The translations under genes and the position numbers were made by a program. Below, piece after piece: positions 59,701-64,000 of a stretch of DNA of 64,000 bases (position 1 is the first letter of the stretch; the number at the start of each line of letters is the position of its first letter). The notes under the pieces are model-generated. The model did no database searches and was not told where the DNA came from. It saw only the letters and a list, made by a program, of their open reading frames with translations. Origin of the DNA: Hippopus hippopus (lineage: Eukaryota; Mollusca; Bivalvia; Cardiida; Cardiidae); NCBI GenBank assembly GCA_946811185.2, contig OX328104.1, forward strand, positions 14,954,914-15,018,913, in the 5' to 3' direction.

Positions 59701-62399
59701 TGAGAAATATCAAGTTCATTTATGAAGCAGTCTAAAGGGTCTTAAAATAACTATGTATAGAGAATGTAAAAACATGCAGGCAAGCTACTCTGATAGAATT
59801 TAACATGCAGCAAGCAGGCAACAGTTATCACACTTAACCCCTAGAGCGCCAAAAAAACCTATCAGACATTTTCATCCTAGAAATACAACCATAATAGCTG
59901 TAATTTCATAGTAGCTTTTGTCTACAGTGTTTCAACAAAGCGGACAGTGTAGATCAAAGATCAGGCTGCACAAAACGTGCAGCCTGATCTTTGACCTACA
60001 CTGGTTCCAAAGGTAACTTTACTCGTGAAAGGCACTTTAAGGGTTAAAAAACTATTGCTAGGCCATTATAGCCCAGTCTTTACTTAAAATGCCCAAGCAG
60101 TCCAAAATGTTTTGAAAACATTCTGGGAAAAGGGGAAAAATGTTGCTAAATGGTAATAAATTAACTGCTGGACTTGTAGTTGTTTAGTTTCTGTCAAGGA
60201 AAACTCCCCAATCTCCAAGTTTTTAACTAGACTAAAATAATGTCTATAAGGATGATCTTGGCCATCAATAGGCTATCAATAGCAAAATCAATAGATGATG
60301 ATACATCATGTTGAAAATTTTTTTTCACCTTAATCAGTATGAATATCTTACATAGAAAGAAAAGGTGAATGGCAGACGTAAGAAGTATATGGTGACTGAA
60401 AAGAAAACATTATAGCAAATACTATACTGAAAAGAAGAAGTTTAGTCATACTTTTGATATGCTCTGCATTTGAAAAGCTTGCAAACAAACGTATTTTTAA
60501 ATACCAGAAAACATTTGTTAAGAGACTGACATTTTGATGGATATTGATTTTTCCCCTTGCCGTAACCCTCTCGGTTAAGAAAGAGTGAAAGGAAAAATGC
60601 ATGTGCGCCGCCAGTTCGGTAAATTGGCCAGCCTAAAATCAGTCAGTTTGCCCGGGTATACACTGTACTTTAATCACAGTTTTGAAATCCAAAAAGATTG
60701 GCAGAATATTCCAGTATGGGACGCTGTGCTGGCATGACGTCAGACCAATGTCAAATGGCTATCGGGATGCTGACCGCCGGGTCCAGTGTTAGAGATGTTG
60801 CTTGGCATTTCAACTTTAGTGAATGGATTATTCATCGCCTGAAGTAAAGGTTCTGCCAAACAAAGAGTGATTCTGTCCCTCCACGTTTGGAAAGGCCACG
60901 TAAAACCACTGCTCGCCAAAACCGATACCTAATAAAGGCTTCGAGACATAACCGCTTCATGTCTCAACAAAAGCTCCAAACTGGCTTGCAGCAAGGAACT
61001 GGCAACCGTGTAACTGACCAAGTCGTTCAGAACCGACTGCAGGCCACTGGATTTACAGGACGTCGACCTTACGTCGGTATATCCCCGACAGCACGTCACC
61101 GGCAATTAATGGTGCAATGGGCCAGAACGCATGAACGATCGACAAGGAAAATGTGGTATTGAGCTCTGTTCAGTGATGAATCATGTTTTAACATTCATTT
61201 TGCAGATGGCAGGTTCGTGTGTGGCGAGGAAAGACTGAGCGTCTTGACCCTGAGAGCGTTCTTCAAAGAGACCGCTATGGAGGTGGAAGTGGAATGGTTT
61301 TGGGCGGAATTGCATACCTTTGGAAAACAGCATTTGTAACCGTAGCTGGAAGCTTTAATAATGTCCGCTATTGTGACGAAATCATCCTTCCAGTGGTGCA
61401 ACATTTATCCTCAACCATCAAGCTGACACTCTACAGCAGGACAACACATGTCCGCATGTTGCAAGGCACACCATTGACACGCTCAGGCAACTGAACATTC
61501 CAAAACTGGATTGCCCAGCTTGTTCCCCCGATTTGCCTCCTATAGAGCATCTCTGGGATGACCTGGGACGCAGAGTGCGAGAACGTCATGACGTCAATAA
61601 CGTCAGAGAACTTGAGGACGCGCTGCATGAAGAATGGCTTCAGACAACCCTTCATGTTATCAGGACACTAATTAACAGTATGCGGAGACGAAGTCTAGCC
61701 GTAAGGGGCAGCAATGGGGGTCACACACGTCACTAGTGGAAAAAGTGTAAGTTTGTGATTTTTTAATTTGACCCCTATCCTGAACAAATGAACTTTTCAG
61801 GGACATTGATTTTTGGATTCATCTTATTTTTTTCCTGTTTTCTTAAAATTTACTATCATCTTGAAAAATATTATAAGATGTAACATGAGATGCCAGTTTC
61901 TGAAATAAAAGAATTTGTTTTCCTGACTGACTAAACTTTTTCTGTTCAGTATAGTAACATGGTTGCTCAAATTTTCTCCGACACTGTAACAGATAGTGTA
62001 GACATTAGACAAGGTTAAAGATTAATCTATACATATACAGGCAGGCAGTGGAATGTAATACCAAGTAGTAAGCTTTAAGTTATGCCAAACAGCATTAGCA
62101 TGCAAGCTAAATCTGCAAGAGTTCAGAGTCTAAAAGACTATAAGTTCTGATATAGGAAGGAATAAAATGCATGATAAAACAGACACACAAAAAGCAAGAG
62201 TTAGCTAGCTAAAGACATCACTTGACCAAACAGTCTAGATAAGAACATGTATTTGGAATTCGTGTACAATTAAAATACCTGCTTCCCTTGGGCCATTATA
62301 ATCTTCAGTTGATTCACCGCCTGCTTTGAATATCTTAAGAGTGGGATATCCACTCACTCCATACTTGCCACAGACGTCTTTATTAGCTGTACAATCAAC
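32681..62399 (-). CDS. PDIA3: PDIA3-type protein disulfide isomerase (ERp57-like), 5' exons outside window
   Basis: This split gene encodes a thiol-disulfide oxidoreductase of the endoplasmic reticulum that makes and reshuffles disulfides in secretory glycoproteins, in vertebrates together with calnexin/calreticulin. Exons in transcript order are 62279-62399 (or 56028-56145), 50391-50498, 49144-49270, 45911-46024, 43162-43287, 41178-41360, 39261-39360, 38316-38441, 36757-36836, 35605-35656 and 32681-32794. Every intron is GT-AG and phases match throughout. The visible protein is 416 residues: second half of domain a, b, b', a' with WCGHC at residues 318-322 of this fragment, then a basic tail ending KTDL. 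The b' motif YYEVDY...GTNYWRNR and the a' run [19 protein letters not shown] point to PDIA3; PDIA4 has CGHCKQLEP here and an additional a domain. The signal peptide, start codon and first CGHC must lie to the right of 62399. The last five exons recur in two more tandem copies to the left. Confidence 0.95.
35605..35656 (-). CDS. PDIA3: PDIA3 exon D, a' domain cis-Pro loop, copy 3
   Basis: This 52-bp exon goes from phase 2 to phase 0. It reads (G)[17 protein letters not shown], supplying the cis-proline strand of the a' fold. Acceptor tccattacag, donor gtatgtgcag. Copies at 21034-21085 and 6463-6514. Confidence 0.93.
36757..36836 (-). CDS. PDIA3: PDIA3 exon C, a' domain, copy 3
   Basis: This 80-bp exon goes from phase 0 to phase 2. 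It reads [20 protein letters not shown] and SQYDVRG. The [10 protein letters not shown] run is typical of PDIA3/PDIA4 a' domains. Acceptor ttcattgcag, donor gtaagttttg. Copies at 22186-22265 and 7615-7694. Confidence 0.95.
38316..38441 (-). CDS. PDIA3: PDIA3 exon B, a' domain active site, copy 3
   Basis: This 126-bp exon is phase 0 on both sides. It reads [20 protein letters not shown], then [20 protein letters not shown]. The CGHC redox motif is intact. Acceptor tattttacag, donor gtaagagttg. Copies at 23745-23870 and 9174-9299 carry the same coding sequence. Confidence 0.96.
39261..39360 (-). CDS. PDIA3: PDIA3 exon A of duplicated unit (b'-a' linker), copy 3
   Basis: This 100-bp exon goes from phase 2 to phase 0. 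It reads (S)[20 protein letters not shown] and [13 protein letters not shown], matching [26 protein letters not shown]. Acceptor ctgttttcag, donor gttagcaatc. Copies of this exon lie at 24694-24793 and 10123-10222. Confidence 0.93.
39735..40063 (-). mobile_element. Intact tRNA-derived SINE with 12-bp TSD
   Basis: Read on the minus strand it has a tRNA-like head (A box tagctcagtcggtagcg, B box gggttcgatcc), a conserved body containing tgaaataatgttgaaaacgg and a (caat)n tail. Perfect 12-bp target-site duplications ccaattaggtga flank it at 39723-39734 and 40064-40075. Truncated versions in the other units are 10597-10704 and 25168-25275. The SINE family is not named with confidence. Confidence 0.88.
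40275..40355. mobile_element. MITE family A hairpin remnant
   Basis: The hairpin gggaaaaggagaaaatgctg...cccacaaggttttc is kept, the TIRs are lost. Confidence 0.6.
40531..40756 (+). mobile_element. MITE family A, diverged
   Basis: Ends CTAACCCTTTACACAATAAC and AGCTGGTAAAGTTAA; the palindrome has diverged (actactgtaaacagtatttt). A further left-end piece TTAACCCTTCACAAAATAAC begins at 40446 and a hairpin remnant lies at 40800-40865. Confidence 0.65.
41178..41360 (-). CDS. PDIA3: PDIA3 exon, domain b'
   Basis: This 183-bp exon is the longest in the window (phase 2 to phase 2). It reads [20 protein letters not shown], then [15 protein letters not shown]...[18 protein letters not shown]. It corresponds to MVAKKFLDAGHKLNFAVAS...FVMQEEFSRDG. 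Acceptor ctctgtttcag, donor gtactgttttc. This is the last exon outside the duplicated unit. Confidence 0.93.
41602..41788. repeat. Foldback element
   Basis: Imperfect palindrome of about 187 bp: gggtccatattcacca and ttcttaagaacattctt at left, aagaatgttcttaagaa and tggtgaataaagaccc at right, centre ttggctaaaggagatggttt. A shorter related palindrome with the same centre (gattggctaaatggtttagc) lies at 50535-50605. Confidence 0.75.
41953..42153 (-). mobile_element. MITE family A
   Basis: Starts TTAACCTTTTACCAGACGAC and has the hairpin at about 42056-42124; it ends directly at a second, similar element. Confidence 0.75.
42154..42373 (-). mobile_element. MITE family A
   Basis: Follows the previous element head to tail; starts aaccagatgacaaaatttta, ends GTGCCGTAAAGGGTTAA. 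Confidence 0.78.
42741..42934 (-). mobile_element. SINE, 11-bp imperfect TSD
   Basis: A gattgactgaatggtgttt tail and body are followed by the cttgcccaaggacac block. Flanks ggttctaccct (42730-42740) and ggttctactct (42935-42945) differ at one base. Confidence 0.7.
43162..43287 (-). CDS. PDIA3: PDIA3 exon, start of domain b'
   Basis: This 126-bp exon goes from phase 2 to phase 2. It reads [15 protein letters not shown]..., then [20 protein letters not shown] and RNR. The YYxVDYxKNxKGxNYWRNR stretch is a strong signature of PDIA3 as against other PDI family members. Acceptor gtttttcag, donor gtttgtatcc. Confidence 0.95.
43330..43556 (-). mobile_element. MITE family A, degenerate
   Basis: ggacaaaattttagacttat is followed by the decayed hairpin and gtgtggtaaatggttca. 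It starts about 40 bp from the acceptor of exon 43162-43287. Two further scraps lie at 43624-43735 and 43742-43805. Confidence 0.6.
43806..45590. mobile_element. Pearl-like element interrupted by a pogo-like insertion
   Basis: Diverged ~160-bp monomers with aaacttgtgacccctggggc and atttgaataa-type blocks lie at about 43806-44316 and continue after the insertion as ttgccattatg...catggcaacaagag. They resemble the monomers of 54680-55757. Confidence 0.6.
44319..45434. mobile_element. pogo/Tigger-like DNA element, non-autonomous
   Basis: The 1,116-bp element has inverted ends CAGTCAAACTTCGGTTGCTC and, inverted, CAGTCAAACTTCGGTCGCTC, flanked by TA at 44317-44318 and 45435-45436. CAGTCAAAC-type ends with a TA duplication fit the pogo branch of Tc1/mariner. 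I recognise no transposase in its reading frames, including the 142-codon frame at 44643-45071. Confidence 0.8.
45911..46024 (-). CDS. PDIA3: PDIA3 exon, domain b end
   Basis: This 114-bp exon goes from phase 2 to phase 2. It reads (D)[20 protein letters not shown], then [18 protein letters not shown]. It matches the IILFRP...NKFED...KIKKFIQEN part of PDIA3. Acceptor accccacag, donor gtatgaaata. Confidence 0.92.
46237..47430. mobile_element. hAT-like element with nested TA MITE
   Basis: Perfect 15-bp inverted ends CAGTGTCTGATCCAG are flanked by a 5-bp repeat aatca (46232-46236, 47431-47435). No transposase recognised. The CAGTG start suits hAT elements with short target duplications, but the superfamily is tentative. 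Confidence 0.65.
46551..46823. mobile_element. TA-flanked MITE nested in hAT-like element
   Basis: 273 bp with inverted ends CCGTATTTCTCCTAATAA and TTATTAGGAGAAATACAG, flanked by TA at 46549-46550 and 46824-46825. Immediately after it a short direct repeat atgcatcaaaataaatatg occurs twice. Confidence 0.78.
47523..47709. mobile_element. TTAA MITE family B relative
   Basis: Ends ataaccCTTAACATGCTAAA and AGCAGCCAAAGGGTTAA; inside, gtgcagtctgatcttgatct as in 6581-6766. Confidence 0.65.
48020..48190. repeat. Foldback palindrome, 171 bp
   Basis: gaaataatcttctttctatc at left pairs with gatagaaagaagattatttc at right, and the pairing continues inward to about the centre (gggcgatagccc). Each arm also holds gtggtttat...aataaaccac. 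A one-arm copy lies at 41402-41490. Confidence 0.85.
48391..48620 (+). mobile_element. TTAA MITE family A, complete
   Basis: From TTAACTCTTTACCACAC to TGTGGTACAGAATTAA; later hit by a SINE at its right end. Confidence 0.85.
48624..48937 (-). mobile_element. SINE inserted into the end of a TTAA MITE
   Basis: The full-length element has a tRNA-like head (actgagctaccggggctcgg on the plus strand) and an attgattaattg tail. The 11-bp duplication agaattaacag is at 48613-48623 and 48938-48948 and contains the right TTAA of the MITE 48391-48620. Confidence 0.85.
49144..49270 (-). CDS. PDIA3: PDIA3 exon, domain b
   Basis: This 127-bp exon goes from phase 1 to phase 2. It reads [20 protein letters not shown] and then ...[19 protein letters not shown]. 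It corresponds to the GFFDDSFSEAHSEF... segment of the non-catalytic b thioredoxin fold. Acceptor ccctccttcag, donor gtaagttgtgg. Confidence 0.92.
49361..49628 (-). mobile_element. SINE with internal deletion
   Basis: The tRNA-like head and the ttgattgattgatt tail are present, but the conserved body segment next to the tail is missing. An 8-bp duplication acaaatga flanks it. Confidence 0.75.
49880..50125. mobile_element. TGAGCC-ended MITE
   Basis: Ends tggcactctgggaaaagggg and the complement of ccccttttcaaagagcatgg; about 246 bp. Confidence 0.7.
50172..50374 (+). mobile_element. TTAA MITE family A next to a splice site
   Basis: TTAACCCTCAACCC...TTTGGTAAAGAGTTAA. Its right TTAA ends 16 bp from the edge of exon 50391-50498, so it lies directly behind that exon's donor. 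Confidence 0.85.
50391..50498 (-). CDS. PDIA3: PDIA3 exon, a-b domain boundary
   Basis: This 108-bp exon runs from phase 1 to phase 1. It encodes (A/N)[15 protein letters not shown]... followed by an acidic/basic helix ending FEHACVG. It is the same length as the matching stretch of the human protein (about 36 residues, GIVSHLKKQAGPAS...). Acceptor gattgtag, donor gtatgtatct. A TTAA MITE ends only 16 bp past the donor side of the exon. Confidence 0.92.
50611..50754 (+). mobile_element. MITE family A, left half lost
   Basis: It starts inside the hairpin (accagcattttcaccttttc) and runs to GTTTAGCACAGGGTTAA. Confidence 0.7.
50834..50975 (+). mobile_element. MITE family A with one hairpin arm deleted
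   Basis: Left end AACCCTTTACTGAAAAATTC; the palindrome stops at gaaaatgctggttat and continues at tatgtttctattctttc, so the second arm is gone. Confidence 0.7.
51083..51311 (+). mobile_element. TTAA MITE family A
   Basis: TAACCCTTTACCAAACAATC at left and TTTGGGAAACGGTTA at right, sharing the border with the next element. Confidence 0.78.
51308..51530 (-). mobile_element. TTAA MITE family A
   Basis: TTATCTCTTTACCAACAAG to GTGCAGTAAAAGGTTAA, opposite to its neighbour. The pair forms a large inverted repeat. Confidence 0.75.
51604..51792 (+). mobile_element. MITE family A, left TIR lost
   Basis: Hairpin from about 51612 to 51680, right end TCTGGTAAAGAGTTAA. Confidence 0.75.
52155..52366 (-). 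mobile_element. MITE family A
   Basis: CAACTCTTACCAAATGACAA to GTGTGGTAAATATCAA, with hairpin near 52252-52312. Confidence 0.75.
53052..53190 (+). mobile_element. MITE family A, shortened
   Basis: TTAAACCCTTTACTAAAC is followed by a hairpin whose centre has lost the accagca repeat (gaaaatgctggtacttttct). Confidence 0.65.
53385..53700 (-). mobile_element. tRNA-related sequence split by a MITE
   Basis: The minus strand gives tagctcactagttagtgtat (A box side, from 53660-53700) and gggttcgaatcccag (B box, about 53388-53402). They become contiguous when the MITE and one TTAA are removed. It may be a tRNA-derived SINE head or a dead tRNA. Confidence 0.6.
53431..53659 (-). mobile_element. TTAA MITE family A inserted in a tRNA-like sequence
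   Basis: TTAACCCATTACCACAC to TGTGGTAAAGGGTTAA, 229 bp including both TTAA sites. It splits a tRNA-related sequence at 53385-53700. Confidence 0.87.
54303..54529 (+). mobile_element. MITE family A
   Basis: TTAATCCTTTACTACAC to TTTGATAAAGAGTTCAA; shortened hairpin centre tgctggtcagca. Confidence 0.72.
54680..55757. mobile_element. Pearl-like element with four ~165-bp monomers
   Basis: It starts with acaagagggccatcatggcc (a 17-bp palindrome) and gctccactggcta, and ends gaccttcggccagtggagct, so gctccactggc is an inverted subterminal repeat. Monomers are spaced 163-168 bp (agcccatg at about 54861, 55024, 55192, 55357). A gacggacggacgg microsatellite-like run lies near 55683. Confidence 0.75.
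56028..56145 (-). CDS. PDIA3: PDIA3 alternative exon, second half of domain a (version 2)
   Basis: This 118-bp exon is homologous to 62279-62399, with roughly half the residues identical and one residue fewer. It reads [20 protein letters not shown], then LKIFRKG...YKGGRET. It has its own acceptor (tttataccag) and donor (gtatgtaac), no stop codon, and the same phases (0 in, 1 out) as version 1, so either can join the exon at 50391-50498. Using both, or neither, shifts the frame. No separate first-half exon with CGHC was found between 56145 and 62279, so it looks like an alternative exon of the same gene, not part of a second gene. Whether it is expressed cannot be told from sequence. Confidence 0.85.
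56243..56455 (+). mobile_element. TTAA MITE family C
   Basis: Ends TTAACCCTTAAAGTGCCTTT and CGCTCTAGGGGTTAA. The interior has agatcaagatcagactacat...gcagcctgatctttgatcta. It lies about 100 bp upstream (transcript sense) of the alternative exon 56028-56145. Confidence 0.78.
56615..56843 (+). mobile_element. TTAA MITE family A, complete
   Basis: TTAACCCTTTACCAAAC to TTTGGTAAAGAGTTAA, 229 bp. Confidence 0.88.
56909..58537. mobile_element. hAT-like 1.6-kb element
   Basis: Inverted ends CAGGGATGCATCTAGA and TCTAGATGCAACCCTG (one mismatch) are flanked by a 6-bp repeat aatatc at 56903-56908 and 58538-58543. G-rich blocks (ttggggggcaat, aggggggcaatc) lie near both ends. I recognise no transposase in any frame. 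Superfamily tentative. Confidence 0.68.
58560..59350. other. Unassigned intron DNA
   Basis: Open frames of up to 78 codons exist on both strands around 58799-59097 but match no family I know and lack plausible splice context. No repeat structure recognised. Confidence 0.4.
59351..59525 (-). mobile_element. MITE family A, ends lost
   Basis: atgacaaaattttagactga leads into the hairpin gtaggaaagggtgcaaatgc; neither TIR is complete. Confidence 0.62.
59834..60047 (-). mobile_element. TTAA MITE family C
   Basis: TTAACCCCTAGAGCGCC to GGCACTTTAAGGGTTAA, the same family as 56243-56455 in opposite orientation. An inner palindrome gtgtagatcaaagatcaggc / gcctgatctttgacctacac spans about 59948-60001. 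Confidence 0.82.
60716..61735 (+). pseudogene. Decayed Tc1/mariner (DD34E) transposase gene
   Basis: The frame opens [16 protein letters not shown] with a helix-turn-helix region, is stopped by TAA at about 60845 and TGA at about 61160, and is broken by frameshifts near 61210 and 61435. The three catalytic positions are still traceable: D in LFSDES (about 61170), D in the LQQDN-type motif (about 61440) and E in [14 protein letters not shown] (about 61548). The last two are separated by 34 residues, which defines the Tc1 DD34E group. The end reads [21 protein letters not shown] could not fix its terminal repeats. It is dead. Confidence 0.88.
61750..62278. other. Intron without recognisable feature
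   Basis: AT-rich, no exon, RNA gene or clear repeat seen. Confidence 0.5.
62279..62399 (-). CDS. PDIA3: PDIA3 exon, second half of domain a (version 1)
   Basis: The 121-bp exon starts in phase 0 after ...tttgtcag and ends in phase 1 before gtatttta. It reads [20 protein letters not shown], then LKIFKAGG...YNGPREA. This matches PDIA3 domain a downstream of the first active site and includes the cis-proline loop (GYPT) that packs against the CGHC site. It joins in frame to 50391-50498 (A-D-G-I-V-K). This version is closer to the vertebrate sequence ([18 protein letters not shown]-like) than the copy at 56028-56145. Confidence 0.93.
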
Positions 62400-62554
62400 C
62401 TGACAAATGTCAATGTAACTTGAACAGTTTAACTCTATTGTCAAGTTCATCAAAATAACCAAATACTATTCTATCATGGTTTAACTCTCAAACATTTTTC
62501 TTCCACAATTATGCAGCAAGCTAATAATAAGCATTTTTGTATTACTTGCTTTCC

Positions 62555-62783
62555 TTACCTCTTTACCAAACAACAAAATTATAGGCTTATCCAAATTGAA
62601 AGCATTTGCACACGACAATTTAAATGTGGTTCAAATGATGCAATTTGTCTTTGATAGGGTGGAAAACATAGTGGGAAAAGGAGAAAATGCTGGTAACCAG
62701 CATTTTCTTCTTTTCCCACAATGTTCTCAAAAGGCTCCTTCCTCTGGGTCGTTAAAACTCAATATTGTTTGGTAAAGGGTTAA
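62555..62783 (-). mobile_element. TTAA MITE family A
   Basis: TTACCTCTTTACCAAACAAC to TTTGGTAAAGGGTTAA, hairpin near 62665-62730. Confidence 0.85.
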
Positions 62784-63426
62784 ACAATGAAACTTGGGTA
62801 ATTCAAGCACAAGAAGGCCTATGGTATCAGTTTAAACAATCAATATACATATATATCTTATATATTATATGTCATTCTAAACTTCACATGAATAACCAAT
62901 GCATAAATTTATCAGGTCCTATGTTTTCATTCATATACACTTTATTTCTCAGAAAACAGTGTTGCAGCAGACTTTATTGCTCGTTTAAGGATTCAGAACG
63001 GCTGATACATTATTGTAAAGATCATGATTGTCTGTTTAAGGCGACACTTCCAACTGACTTCAAATTTTGCATGCTATATAATAAAGGTGTTGCTCAATTT
63101 CAAAATCTTCACAAGCAATCTTTCTCTTCTGGATCAGGTTTTGATGTTTCCCTGCATCATTTAAGTACTCTGTATACATCAGTTGTATTGTATACAGAAT
63201 TTTAAACCATTCTAATTTATAAATACAATCAAGAATATAAGGCATAGTGCCAAAGATTCCTAATTATGAAAATTTTTTGGAAAATAATCAATCTTTGATA
63301 TTCGAAGAAAGATAACTCTACAAAATTAAACATAAAACTGAAATTTATAAATAACATTTGTTGCATATTCTGTTCTCTTATACTGTTCCACAGGAAATTA
63401 CCAACTTCAATCTGTACTCAGCAACT

Positions 63427-63673
63427 TTAAAAACCCCTTTCCTCACATCCAGAATTTAATAACCCCAAGAGAAAAGGAAGGGTGTACAAAACATTATGGT
63501 CAAAGGAAAAATGTTAATAACCATCAATTCTTCATTTTCTCACAAATTTTCCAACCTTTCAAAGATGAATCATAGGATATGAGTCAAATTTCTGGTCTCT
63601 GTTTCCAGATTTGTTTTCAATAGCCTGCTCTCACTGGGTTGTTAAAACTCTTGATTGTTTGGCAAAGGGTTAA
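63427..63673. mobile_element. MITE family A derivative with like ends
   Basis: Both halves resemble the same (cacaatcccgacttttaacg-side) end in opposite senses: TTAAAAACCCCTTTCCTCAC at left and ttgattgtttggcaaagggt-TAA at right. The centre is strongly diverged. Confidence 0.55.
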
Positions 63674-64000
63674 ACATACACTTTTTGTGAAATGTGCACT
63701 TACCTTAATACATCATAGAGTGAAACACAGAGAGTACTCAGGGACAAAAACAACCATACCAGACATCAGTACACGAAACAAAGCAATCTTGCATTTTTTA
63801 TTAGAATTATACAAAAATAAACAGTTCAAAATTTGGGGGTGTTCTCTACAGTGTGGCCTGTAATTGCATGAAAATGTTTTTTCTTAATCTGGTCTTTTTT
63901 AAACTGGATACACAAAAGGTTATAACATTTGAAGGGATAATTTGACTTTCAATATAATAGTACGAGGAGTGTTCAAATTTGAATGCATCTAAGCACCTAA
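63674..64000. other. Intron, right edge of window
   Basis: No exon of PDIA3 or other feature seen; the exon with the first CGHC must be further right. Confidence 0.5.

Noticed and set aside
60600..61850. Terminal inverted repeats of the Tc1 element
   Set aside because: Only weak matches (atccaaaaa / tttttggat) near 60690 and 61810; not enough to set the borders.

Overview
This is a eukaryotic, AT-rich, intron-dominated window, most likely from a bivalve mollusc. The evidence is a vertebrate-like split gene with short exons and GT-AG introns, tRNA-derived SINEs with (CAAT)n-type tails, pearl-like elements built of ~155-165 bp tandem monomers, and very dense palindromic MITEs. The species cannot be fixed from the sequence alone.

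One host gene is recognisable. It is a PDIA3 (ERp57/GRP58)-type protein disulfide isomerase on the minus strand. Its first exon or exons (signal peptide and first CGHC site) lie beyond the right edge. From right to left the window holds the second half of domain a (62279-62399), a diverged alternative version of the same exon (56028-56145), domains b and b' (50391-50498, 49144-49270, 45911-46024, 43162-43287, 41178-41360), then domain a' with its CGHC site and the C-terminal tail (39261-39360, 38316-38441, 36757-36836, 35605-35656, 32681-32794, ending in KTDL-stop). All exon phases agree. Without the missing N-terminus the product is 416 residues, as expected for PDIA3.

The left 39.8 kb is a tandem array of a ~14.57 kb unit: copy 3 at 25276-39842, copy 2 at 10705-25275, copy 1 at 1-10704 with its left end outside the window. 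Each unit carries the last exons of the gene. Copy 3 is continuous with the upstream exons. Copy 2 is an orphan set of five exons. Copy 1 has four, because a 2,481-bp deletion removed the terminal exon. Copies 2 and 3 look almost identical over 14.5 kb, so a very recent event, gene conversion or an assembly artefact must be considered. The duplication junction falls inside a SINE that is intact, with target-site duplications, only at 39735-40063.

The introns are filled with mobile elements. The commonest is a TTAA-flanked MITE family (about 230 bp, ends TTAACYCTTTACCA...TGGTAAAGRGTTAA, piggyBac-like) with a 60-67 bp palindrome at its centre; I count more than 30 copies outside the duplicated units. 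Others are two further TTAA-type MITE families, a TGAGCCATGCTCT-ended MITE, foldback palindromes, SINEs, pearl/Helentron-like tandem-monomer elements, a pogo-like element, hAT-like elements and a decayed Tc1 (DD34E) transposase gene. I found no CRISPR array, rRNA, functional tRNA or prokaryotic feature.

The most interesting biology is the pair of domain-a exons whose phases force mutually exclusive use, and the multiplied a' domain cassette whose B-C-D exons are phase 0 on both sides.
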